Notes under the pieces: model-generated
Database searches by the model: none
What the model saw: only the letters and a program-made list of their open reading frames with translations
What the model was told of the DNA's origin: nothing
Part shown: one piece after another, positions 28,112 to 36,614 of the stretch
Layout of the letters: every line of letters begins with the position of its first letter
Position numbering within the stretch: the stretch's first letter is position 1
Source: Mariaggregatimicrobium sp964498785
GTDB lineage: Bacteria > Zhuqueibacterota > Zhuqueibacteria > Thermofontimicrobiales > Thiofontviventaceae
Assembly (NCBI GenBank): GCA_964498785.1
Contig: CAZCJL010000007.1
Location: 1-64,000, forward strand
Direction: 5' to 3'
Length of the DNA: 64,000 nt
Made by a program: the position numbers and the translations under genes

Positions 28112-29908
28112 ATGAAGTATATTGCTACAATATTTCTGATTATCAGCATGTTATGTATTATGAATATCCATGTCATCGCTCAGGAATTGGTTGCCTTTGA
28201 AGTCATGGAAAATGAAAGCGTTGGCTTGACAGTCACTCCTTATGAAAAATTTGGCATGGCAGTTCATGATATCGACCGTAATGGATATCCGGACATTTTT
28301 TGCCTGCGCTGGAAAAGTCCTGGTTACAGCCGGATTTTCATTAATAACGAAGCTTTTTTTCAGGATATTACCAGCCAGTCGCCACTGGAAGCAATTGAAG
28401 GCGATGAATCAAACACCCGTACAACGCTCTGGGTTGATTATGATAATGATGGTGACCGGGATTTATCCATGTCGACAGATAAAGGGCTGCATCTGCTGCG
28501 CAATGATAATAACGAGTTTACCGATGTCGCGGCCGAGGTTGGTTTTGTCGGCCAAAAACCCCCGGGTTTTATTGCAAACTGGGAATACACTATCGGCGGT
28601 TGGGCAGATTATGATCTGGATGGAGACCTCGATTGCATCGTGTCTCAGGTAAATAACCAAAACCTATACCTGTTTCGGAACGACGGAGATCATTTTACTA
28701 ATGTCGCTACCGAGGCAGGTCTCGATTCAACGATATTAGCCGAAAACACCCGCCTATCGTGGCAGGATATCGACCTTGACGGAGATCCCGATTTATGCTC
28801 GGCTGTAAACTTCTTCAGAAATGACGACGGCGTGTTCACTGAAATTACCGAGGAAATCGGATTCGCTGATCTGCAGGAGGTATCTTATCGCGAATTTTTC
28901 GATTATGATAATGACGGAGATTTTGATTTCTTTAAATCGGTTAGTGCTGCAACAGCTTTTACGACAAATGAAATTTGGCGCAATGAAGACGGTGTATTTG
29001 TCAATGCAACAGAAGATGTCGGATTGATTATCAGTCGTGATCGATATCGCAGTATGACAATCGGAGATTTTGACAATGACGGTGACAAAGATATTTTTCT
29101 GCAACTGAATATCGATCCCAGTCTGGATGTACTTCTTGTTAATGATGAAGTAGGACCCGGAGACCATGTGTTTGCAGATGTCGCTGAATTCGTTGGCATT
29201 ACGAAAACCGGTGATCGGAAAGGAAGTGCGTTTTTCGATTATAATCGGGATGGGTTCCTGGATATTTATCTGCCGTCTGCGGAACACAATCATATTCTGT
29301 ACAAAAACCTCGGCGGCAATGACGCAAATTGGGTTGGCTTTATACTGGAAGGAACAGCCTCGAACCGCGATGCTGTGGGAAGTCTTGTGACCCTGTATAC
29401 CGGAGCGAAAAAACAAATTTGTTATACAAAATGTGGTAACGGATCCCTGCGACAGGATAATCCGTGGGTTCATTTCGGGATTGGCTTTGCAACCGAAATT
29501 GACTCGGTTGTCATACGATGGCCGCTGGGGCTCAAACAGGTGTTAACCGACGTCCCAATCAATCAGTATCATGAAATTAAAGAACCCGATCAAACCAGTG
29601 TCCAAACACGGGAAAACGGATTAAAGCCGCTGAATTTCAGACTCGAACAAAATTATCCCAATCCGTTTAATCCGAGCACAACAATCTCCTATCATATTTC
29701 AGGAGAAACTAAAGTCGAGTTGAACATTTTTGATGTTAACGGCAGGAAAGTAAAAACATTAGTAAAGAGCCGGCAGGCAACGGGCAGTTACAAGGTCATC
29801 TGGAATGGCAATGATGATGCACAGCATCGCGTACCATCCGGTATTTATGTGTATCAATTAGCAGCCGGCAATGAGATTCTATCGAAAAAAATGGTATTCG
29901 TTAAATAG
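28112..29908 (+). CDS. Secreted ASPIC/UnbV propeller protein, paralogue 8
   Basis: The 598-residue protein is the last of the array, 20 bp after paralogue 7, behind AGAGGAG. It has a signal peptide (cleavage near VIAQ, residue 24), seven loops (DIDRNGYPDI to DYNRDGFLDI), a UnbV domain (ANWVGFILEG, HFGIGFATEIDSVVIRWP) and NYPNPFNP at 514. It is closest to paralogue 7 in the propeller, but its sorting domain (SYHISGETKVELNIFDVNG) differs from those of paralogues 6 and 7. The 226-bp gap that follows probably ends the operon. Confidence 0.87.
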   Translation: MKYIATIFLIISMLCIMNIHVIAQELVAFEVMENESVGLTVTPYEKFGMAVHDIDRNGYPDIFCLRWKSPGYSRIFINNEAFFQDITSQSPLEAIEGDESNTRTTLWVDYDNDGDRDLSMSTDKGLHLLRNDNNEFTDVAAEVGFVGQKPPGFIANWEYTIGGWADYDLDGDLDCIVSQVNNQNLYLFRNDGDHFTNVATEAGLDSTILAENTRLSWQDIDLDGDPDLCSAVNFFRNDDGVFTEITEEIGFADLQEVSYREFFDYDNDGDFDFFKSVSAATAFTTNEIWRNEDGVFVNATEDVGLIISRDRYRSMTIGDFDNDGDKDIFLQLNIDPSLDVLLVNDEVGPGDHVFADVAEFVGITKTGDRKGSAFFDYNRDGFLDIYLPSAEHNHILYKNLGGNDANWVGFILEGTASNRDAVGSLVTLYTGAKKQICYTKCGNGSLRQDNPWVHFGIGFATEIDSVVIRWPLGLKQVLTDVPINQYHEIKEPDQTSVQTRENGLKPLNFRLEQNYPNPFNPSTTISYHISGETKVELNIFDVNGRKVKTLVKSRQATGSYKVIWNGNDDAQHRVPSGIYVYQLAAGNEILSKKMVFVK

Positions 29909-29930
29909 TGTGTAATCGAAACTCAAATTT

Positions 29931-30030
29931 TTGTCATTCTGATGATCCCGTTTAGCAGGAGACGAAGAATCTCACACCTAAGTTTATGTCTGTTTTCGGT
30001 TTCGTGGTATGAAATTCTTCACTCCCAGAG
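29931..30030. repeat. Imperfect inverted repeat in the gap before the PorV-like gene
   Basis: The segment begins TTGTCATTCTGATG and contains GAAGAATCTCAC facing GAAATTCTTCAC. It resembles short intergenic repeats of the TGTCATTC type common in environmental FCB genomes (recalled, not searched). It lies between paralogue 8 and the PorV-like gene and could be an attenuator or terminator. Confidence 0.35.
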
Positions 30031-30134
30031 ATTGTTCACATTGACATTTTTGATGTTTTCGTTCATTCAATAACTAGCAAAATTTTCAGTAAAAATTATT
30101 ATTGGTTATCTGTATTAAAGCCAGGAGAGAGCTC

Positions 30135-31187
30135 ATGAATTTAAGATCAATTTTAATCATTGTATTAAGTGTCTGCTTCGCATTCACACCGTTCTATTCT
30201 ACTGCACAGGAATCATCTGCGCAACCTTATGTTTCGAATGTGTCAAATACAGGAACAACTGTAGCAGGATTTCTTGAGATTGGAGTCGGAGCCAGAGCCC
30301 AGGCTATGGGCGGCGCTTTTACCTCTGTCGCAGATGATGCAACTGCAATGTTTTGGAATCCTGCTGGTATTTCCCGGTTGGGGCGTGTAGAAACGACTTT
30401 TAATTATACGAATTGGTTTGTTGATACACAATATGCTTATGCAGGTATTGTCGCTCCGGTAGGTAATATGGGAGCGGTTGGAATTAATGTGACCCATTTC
30501 GATTTTGGGGAGCAACCTGTTCGCACAATTGCCCGGCCAGAAGGTACCGGAGAAGTGTATGGTGCAAGCGATATTGCATTGGGATTGGCTTATGCAATGA
30601 ATTTAACAGATCGGTTTTCGATGGGATTTAACTTTAAGTACATTAACCAGCGAATTTGGCATGAAAGTGCGAATGGCTTTGCCATGGACCTGGGAGCTCT
30701 TTATGATACACCGATAAAAGGATTACGACTTGGCTTTTCAATACAGAATTTTGGCACGGACATGAAGTTAGAGGGGAGAGATTTGCGGAGAGCTTATGAC
30801 CCGGATCCATTGCATTACGGAAATGATGCTATCAATGTAAAGTTTGAAACCGATAATTTTGCATTACCGTTGAAGTTCCGTTTTGGTGTTTCATATAAGT
30901 TGGAAATTTCTCAATCTCATTCTTTGTTAGTGGTATCCGATCTGTTGCATCCGCTAAATAATTCTGAATCCATTAATTTAGGTTTTGAATATGTCGCTTT
31001 TAATGCATTTCAACTTCGGGCAGGGTATGAATCCCTCTTCGAACGAGATAGTATTAACGGCTTTAGTCTGGGCGCGGGTATACACTATAAACTACAAAAT
31101 TCGATGATTCTTATTTTTGATTATGGCTGGGCTGACTGGGGTGTGTTTTCAAGTGTGAATCGGTTTTCTGTCGGATTAGGTTTCTAA
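30135..31187 (+). CDS. PorV/PorQ-family outer-membrane protein
   Basis: The reading frame opens at TTG 30102, but AGGAGAG at 30123-30129 supports ATG 30135, giving 350 residues with a signal peptide ending near STAQ. The mature N-terminus has the family signature FLEIGVGARAQAMGGAFTSV, DDATAMFWNPAG and GRVE, and the protein ends in aromatic beta-strands (RFSVGLGF), as expected of a FadL-like 14-strand barrel. PorV shuttles T9SS cargo to the attachment complex, and paralogues are often paired with TonB receptors in these phyla. Placed just after the array of cargo-type proteins, it may help anchor them (inference). Confidence 0.85.
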   Translation: MNLRSILIIVLSVCFAFTPFYSTAQESSAQPYVSNVSNTGTTVAGFLEIGVGARAQAMGGAFTSVADDATAMFWNPAGISRLGRVETTFNYTNWFVDTQYAYAGIVAPVGNMGAVGINVTHFDFGEQPVRTIARPEGTGEVYGASDIALGLAYAMNLTDRFSMGFNFKYINQRIWHESANGFAMDLGALYDTPIKGLRLGFSIQNFGTDMKLEGRDLRRAYDPDPLHYGNDAINVKFETDNFALPLKFRFGVSYKLEISQSHSLLVVSDLLHPLNNSESINLGFEYVAFNAFQLRAGYESLFERDSINGFSLGAGIHYKLQNSMILIFDYGWADWGVFSSVNRFSVGLGF

Positions 31188-31190
31188 TTG

Positions 31191-31210
31191 GTAAATCGAT
31201 TCCAAATTAG
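31191..31210. repeat. 20-bp intergenic repeat, copy 2
   Basis: Exact match to 12252-12271, beginning 3 bases after the stop codon of the PorV-like gene. The sequence after the repeat is not shared beyond a few bases. Confidence 0.55.
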
Positions 31211-31336
31211 TTTTATAGTAGCGAGATTCGGGGAGTAGTCCTGTCAAAGGTTGTCCGGGAATTAAAGAATTGTTGGAAATACAACGGATAGATGATTACA
31301 TAGATGTTTATGAACCTTAAATTTTGTTCGTTTTAA

Positions 31337-31415
31337 TGTCATTGCAAGCCACTTTTGGGGCGGAGAAATCTTTAACATAAGTCTCTTTATTAACGAGAGA
31401 CGCTTCGCAATAACA
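31337..31415. repeat. 79-bp inverted-repeat element
   Basis: The ends TGTCATTGCAAGC and GCTTCGCAATAACA are near-perfect inverted repeats. A second hairpin (GTCTCT, AGAGAC) sits inside. No coding capacity. It resembles a REP- or MITE-like intergenic element of the TGTCATTGCGAAGC type. Confidence 0.45.
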
Positions 31416-31854
31416 TGTGTTTTTTGAATATCAGTTCACGGACAGTCTGTAACAGCGTTGCCCCCGAAGCTATTGACAAAATAGAAAGCACTTATTGTTT
31501 CATCGTTAAGAAATGATCAACTGATGCATATTAAAATAAGAATTTTCTGACAAACACTACATCGAAAAATGACACGATCTGTGTATTTTTCGATTAGCAT
31601 TCTGACAAATCAGATATTAAAATAGAGAGAAAATATAAACATGTTTCCAAAATTTATTCACCGGGTTCATAAAAATAAAATGAAAGGAGGTTGCTAAAAA
31701 GAAAAAGACTGATTTAATTAGTCTTGCTAAGAATGTACCCTGCACTCTGTATTTTGCAATATTCATTAAAATGAGAGGAGGTGAATTCGAGAAGGAACAG
31801 TTTATTTTTATCAGTACTAAATCGTTTTAAAGAAAATTAACATGGAGGAAAGCA

Positions 31855-34502
31855 ATGTATAAAACTTACAGTACATTAATTATTATGCTGTTGGTTTGCG
31901 TTTTAGCTTTTCCTGTAATCGGACAGGAAGTTGAACCAAATGATACAATAGCAGAAGCAAATCCACTGGGTCTGAATGAAATACTGGATGCGGCATTATC
32001 AGAGACTGACACGATCGATGTTTTTGAGATCAATGTTGATTCTGACAAGATGTATTCCATTGCAACGCAAACAGATCCGCTGGTGTTTAATGCCAAAAGC
32101 GTCCTGAAGATGGATGTTGTTGATGAAAACGGCGTCAGTGTTCTTAATTCAAGTCCTTCGGGTCGCTATGAAAAATTCGGCTGTATTTTAAGAGCCTGGA
32201 CGCCTGAAGAATCCGGCGTTTATTATGTCAAAATATGGGGCGCTCCTGATGTATTGGCAGAGGAAGTTGATCCGAGTTATTCAATTCGCCTCTGGTACGG
32301 AACGCCGCTATCAGCAGCAGGTACAGAACATGAGCCGGATGACGATGTTGCGGATGCAGCCGCGCTGCCGGCAATTCCGACCGATGGTACGGTGATTCAC
32401 GGATATCTGTACAATGAATACACCGAAGGCGACACCTTTAAAACAAACTGGAATGATTTTGATCTGTACAAGGTTGAAGTTCCGGAAGCCGGAATGGTTT
32501 TGATCGCAGAGACGACCACACCAGGTCGGTTATACGGACATCCGGAATGGATTCGCGAAACAGATACTGAAATCTATTTGGTGGATGAAGCCGGTAACCT
32601 GACCCCGATTAAAAATGATGACAAAGATGTGTGGGCTGGCGATCCCTGGGAAGATATTGTTACATTTAACAATACGTTTTCCCGGTTTGTTTCACCGCCA
32701 ATTCCGAACGCGGGCACCTGGTACATTCAGGTGAATGCATATTACAATAGTGGCAGAATTGAAGGACGGAATCGCAATCCTCATGAAAGCCATAAAAATG
32801 CTGGCGGCGGCGAATATCTGTTATCCACCCGATTGGTTCCGGCAGACGATCCCAGTATTGTTGCTCAAAATTTGCCGCTGAACGAAATGAAAGCCGGCTC
32901 GATTTCAGACACAGATACAATGGACGTCTGGGCGATCCATGCCGAATCAGATAAGATGTATTCCATTGCAACACAGACAGATCCGTTGGTGTTTAATGCC
33001 AAAAGCGTCCTGAAGATGGATGTTGTTGATGAAAACGGCGTNNNNNNNNNNNNNNNNNNNNNNNNNNNNNNNNNNNNNNNNNNNNNNNNNNNNNNNNNNN
33101 NNNNNNNNNNNNNNNNNNNNNNNNNNNNNNNNNNNNNNNNNCGCCAATTCCGAACGCGGGCACCTGGTACATTCAGGTGAATGCATATTACAATAGCGGC
33201 AGAATTGAAGGACGGAATCGCAATCCTCATGAAAGCCACAAAAATGCTGGCGGCGGCGAATATCTGTTGTCAGTTAGCTTAACCATGCCTGCTGAACAGG
33301 AACCAAATGATGATATTGCTAATGCAAATGTCATTCTTTTGGAAACAGTTACTGACGCAGTATTGGCCCCGGATGATTCCGTGGATTTCTTTAAATTCTA
33401 TGCTGATTCCACAAAAATGTACATTCTGAATACCATAGTACCACGCGGCGTAAACGCCAAAAGCGTTCTCAAAATGGATCTGTTTGATGAGAATGGTGAC
33501 AGCGTGCTGACGTCTGACCCTTCCAGCAGGTATGATGGCTGGGGTGCACGGTTATCCGGTTGGGTTCCGCCGATGACTGGTTTCTACTATTGCAAGATAT
33601 CGGCTGATGTCTCTACGTTTACCGAAGATTATCCGTATCAGATCAGATTGTGGTATGGAACTCCGGTTTCTGTTGCCGCGTCGGTTCACGAACCGGATGA
33701 TTCGGTTGCCGTGGCTCAGGCTCAGGCGCCAATTGATCTTTCCCAACCATTTGAGATTAAGTCGTACTTATATGCTGATTATTATGATTCTCTGGGCAAC
33801 TGGTACAACTGGAACGACTTTGATCTCTACAAAGTTGAATTAAACGTCGGTGACGAGCTGATTGCAGAGACATTTACCTCTGGTCCGGATAGCTGTATTC
33901 GGGACCTGGATACGGAAATATATCTGTTAGCTGCCGATGGCACTCCCACTCCTATAAAAAATGATGATAAAGATGTATGGGAAGGCGATCCCTGGGAAAA
34001 TCTTTTGACCGCTGTAAATAATACTTATTCACGTTTTGTTACTCCGCCGATTACAGAAGGACTGGAAGGAACCTACTACATTCAGGTAAATTCCTACTAT
34101 AACAGTCGTATTCGCACCAAAGACCCGGTGAATAGCCATAAAGATCCGGGCGGTGGTGAATACACATTAAAAGTCGGTCTCAAATCAGGAACCGGTATTG
34201 CAAGCCGGGATAATGCACTTCCGATTAGTTTTGAACTTTCTCAAAACTATCCGAATCCGTTTAATCCAACAACAAAGATTAACTACTCAATTCCGAAAGA
34301 GGAAATTGTGAAGTTGTCAATTTACAATATGTTGGGTCAACGAGTCGCCGAAGTAGTTAATAAGCGACAGGCTGCAGGATACTATTCGGTGGTTTGGAAT
34401 GCAACGGACTCGAAAGGACTGCTGATGCCTTCAGGAGTATACTTCTGCAAATTGGAAGCAGGATCGTTTGTTGATATTAAAAAACTGATCCTCTTGAAAT
34501 AG
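31855..34502 (+). CDS. Secreted protein of tandem ~302-residue PPC-like repeats with T9SS-type sorting domain (interrupted by assembly gap)
   Basis: The gene starts behind GGAGG with a signal peptide (cleavage near VIGQ, residue 24). Unit 1 (EVEPNDTIAEA to YLLSTRL) and unit 2 (from about 32835) are nearly identical, and a third, diverged unit runs from EPNDDIANA (33300) to about 34180. Each unit opens with an EPND-type motif and looks like paired bacterial pre-peptidase C-terminal (PPC) beta-sandwiches (Y-I-Q-V-N-x-Y). NYPNPFNP at 34245 opens the sorting domain, ending KLILLK. The 100 N at 33042-33141 break the frame only because their number is arbitrary. Its function is probably adhesive or structural. 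Confidence 0.75.
33042..33141. other. Assembly gap (100 N placeholder)
   Basis: Exactly 100 N occur inside a near-identical repeat, typical of a scaffolding placeholder. By alignment with unit 1 the missing sequence should correspond to 32136-32695, i.e. 560 bp, or 560 plus multiples of 906. Confidence 0.95.
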
Positions 34503-34540
34503 TTCACGTGATTTACTCCTAATGGAAACTGCATAATTAC

Positions 34541-34590
34541 AAGCTCGGGAAAGATGCTACGGTTTTTGCGATTATTTCCCGAGCTTTTAT
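34541..34590 (+). terminator. Rho-independent terminator after the repeat-protein gene
   Basis: AAGCTCGGGAAA and TTTCCCGAGCTT form a perfect 12-bp stem (34541-34552 with 34575-34586), followed by TTTATTTATT, 38 bp after the stop codon. This is the clearest intrinsic terminator in the window. Confidence 0.85.
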
Positions 34591-34626
34591 TTATTGATTA
34601 GTTCCAATAAATTTTTTGACATATTA

Positions 34627-34659
34627 AGATTTCTGAAGTCTCAAAGACATCGGAAATTT
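34627..34659. repeat. Dispersed 33-bp palindrome, degenerate copy
   Basis: AGATTTCTGAAGTCT-CAA-AGACATCGGAAATTT matches the perfect palindromes at 38438 and 54991 with three substitutions in the arms. It lies upstream of the glycerophosphodiesterase gene. Confidence 0.6.
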
Positions 34660-34725
34660 CATTAAGGAGTTAAACATCATTTTAAATATGATAGAAATTA
34701 ATCCAATCACAGGAGAACAAATCAG

Positions 34726-35577
34726 ATGAATATCTATCGTTCTGCGTTAAAAATAGGTCTAATCTTAATCGTATTGAGTGCGTTTTTTGGCTGCAACGAT
34801 ACCGAGAATCACAGTCAGATACAGCGCACCCTTGTCATCGCGCATCGGGGTTTTTCCGCAGAATATCCTGAAAACACCATTGCTGCATTTAAAGCTGCGG
34901 TCGCTGCAAAAGCGGATTATATTGAATTGGATGTTCATCTTTCAAAGGATGGAGAGATCGTAGCTATTCATGATGATAAAATAGATTGCACTACAAATGG
35001 CGTTGGATTTGTCAATGATTACACACTGGCTCAACTGCGGGAGTTTGACGCCGGTTCATGGTTTGATCAAAAATTTGCCGGTGAACGCATTCCGACATTG
35101 CTGGAGGCAATTGACGTCGTCGAAAATACGCAAACCCGTCTCTGCGTAGAGATTAAAGAAAAACAGAAGCAGCATTATCCGGGCCTGGAGAAACGTCTGG
35201 TGGAAATCGTTCACCAGAAGAATTTAATCGGACATTTAGTTGTTACAACTTACAATAAAAATGTTGTTTCAAATCTAAAAAAGCTTGAACCGAGGCTGCC
35301 AATCGCTTATGATTTAAATAACGATGAATATAAAAAGGCTAAAGAGAAACCAGCGGAATGCGCAATGGTTGTATTAAATACAAATGCAAATATGGCGTGT
35401 TTTAATCATAAGCATTTATCAAAGGAAATTATTTCAGAAAGCCTGCTAAATGCTGTCCCTCTATGGGTTTGGACGGTGAACGATAAAAATACAATGGAAA
35501 AATTAGTGGCATCCGGGATTGAGGCAATTATGACGGATAACCCGGTGATGCTTAGAAATGTAATTAGCAGAAAATAA
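34726..35577 (+). CDS. Glycerophosphodiester phosphodiesterase family lipoprotein
   Basis: The 283-residue protein has a lipoprotein signal with Cys23 (FFGC) behind AGGAG. The GDPD TIM-barrel motifs are present: His40-Arg41-Gly (AHRGFSAEYPENT), Glu67 and Asp69 (IELDVH), His82 (IHDD), and the C-terminal VWTVND and TDNP motifs. Such enzymes hydrolyse glycerophosphodiesters to glycerol-3-phosphate and an alcohol; some act on sugar phosphodiesters. It would sit on the periplasmic side of the inner or outer membrane. The PfkB kinase gene begins 16 bp downstream, so the two are probably co-transcribed. Confidence 0.9.
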   Translation: MNIYRSALKIGLILIVLSAFFGCNDTENHSQIQRTLVIAHRGFSAEYPENTIAAFKAAVAAKADYIELDVHLSKDGEIVAIHDDKIDCTTNGVGFVNDYTLAQLREFDAGSWFDQKFAGERIPTLLEAIDVVENTQTRLCVEIKEKQKQHYPGLEKRLVEIVHQKNLIGHLVVTTYNKNVVSNLKKLEPRLPIAYDLNNDEYKKAKEKPAECAMVVLNTNANMACFNHKHLSKEIISESLLNAVPLWVWTVNDKNTMEKLVASGIEAIMTDNPVMLRNVISRK

Positions 35578-35593
35578 ATTATCACTCTATTTT

Positions 35594-36553
35594 ATGAAAA
35601 CAGACATGTCAAGAGATTTTACGGATATTCAAAAAAATACAAACAATAATTATGACCTTGTTATTATCGGAAATTATACAAAAGACACAATAATATCGAG
35701 CTCAGGAGTACGAAAATTAGATGGCAGCGGATTTTTATATTCCAGCTATGCTGCTGCTTTAACCGGGGTGAGCATTGCGGGATTAACACGATTAGCAAAA
35801 GAAGATGCCTACATAATCGATGAATTAAAACAAATCGGAGTGAACGTTATACCGACATTTACTCGCCATTCCACAACTATGAAAGTCGTTTATCCAACAT
35901 CAAATGTAGATGAGCGAACTGTTTCTGTAGAGCAGGACGCCGGACCTTATGATTCAAATCAGGTGCATCAAATTGGTGGTTTAACTGCAAAAATATTCCT
36001 CATAAATGCAATGATGCGTGGCGAAGTCGGGATGGAAGTGATCCGGGAGATCAAAAAAAAGAATGCGTTGGTAGCTCTGGATGTACAAGGATTTATGAGA
36101 GTTGTTACTGGCGATGGTTCTTTGAAGAATGAAAACTGGATCGATAATGGTTCAGTTTTATCTCAAATCGATATCATTAAAACAGATGCAGTGGAAGCAG
36201 AAATATTGACAGGGGAGAGGGATATTAGAAAAGCGGCTGCAAAAATTTCTGAATCAGGGCCAAAGGAAATTGTACTAACTCATCGGAATGGCTTATTGGT
36301 TTGTGCATACGGAAAATTTTATGAAACTGAATTTTTTTCGAGCGAGTTGACAGGAAGAACAGGGAGAGGAGATACCTGTATCGGAAGTTACATTGCAAAG
36401 CGATTGACAGCTCCGCCGGAACAAGCCATGATTTGGGCCGCTGCAACGACCAGCTTGAAAATGGAAACTGAAGGACCAATCCGAAGAACCGCTCGCGAAA
36501 TTGGTGAGCTGATTCATAAAAAATATGCCAATCCAACAGATTGCAAAAATTAA
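35594..36553 (+). CDS. PfkB-family carbohydrate kinase
   Basis: The 319-residue protein has the ribokinase fold. It carries the C-terminal PfkB signature around the anion hole and catalytic base (GRTGRGDTCIGSY, Asp260), DVQG in the middle, and KTDAVEAEILTG. The N-terminal substrate-binding part (GNYTKDT, SGFLYSSYAAALTG) lacks the usual GG pair, so the sugar cannot be named. It phosphorylates a small sugar or nucleoside with ATP in the cytoplasm. The start has a weak ribosome-binding site; translational coupling to the upstream GDPD gene (16 bp away) is plausible. Confidence 0.8.
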   Translation: MKTDMSRDFTDIQKNTNNNYDLVIIGNYTKDTIISSSGVRKLDGSGFLYSSYAAALTGVSIAGLTRLAKEDAYIIDELKQIGVNVIPTFTRHSTTMKVVYPTSNVDERTVSVEQDAGPYDSNQVHQIGGLTAKIFLINAMMRGEVGMEVIREIKKKNALVALDVQGFMRVVTGDGSLKNENWIDNGSVLSQIDIIKTDAVEAEILTGERDIRKAAAKISESGPKEIVLTHRNGLLVCAYGKFYETEFFSSELTGRTGRGDTCIGSYIAKRLTAPPEQAMIWAAATTSLKMETEGPIRRTAREIGELIHKKYANPTDCKN

Positions 36554-36614
36554 TTCGTTTTTTCAATGAGAGATTTTTAAATTTCGATAAAATTAAATTA
36601 ATGGAGGCGCCCGA

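Larger units (their letters stand above)
31188..31854. other. 667-bp intergenic region with repeats and two strong Shine-Dalgarno-like sites
   Basis: The gap holds copy 2 of the 20-bp repeat (31191-31210) and an inverted-repeat element (31337-31415). It also has two copies of AAAATGARAGGAGGT, at about 31677 and 31770, neither followed by a convincing gene. A 6-bp hairpin (AAGACT, AGTCTT) sits between them. The promoter of the downstream repeat protein should be here. No tRNA or known riboswitch fold was recognised. Confidence 0.4.

Noticed and set aside
31855..34502. Two separate genes on either side of the N run
   Set aside because: The second half has no start or signal peptide, and both sides align to the same repeat unit; the break comes from the arbitrary gap length.
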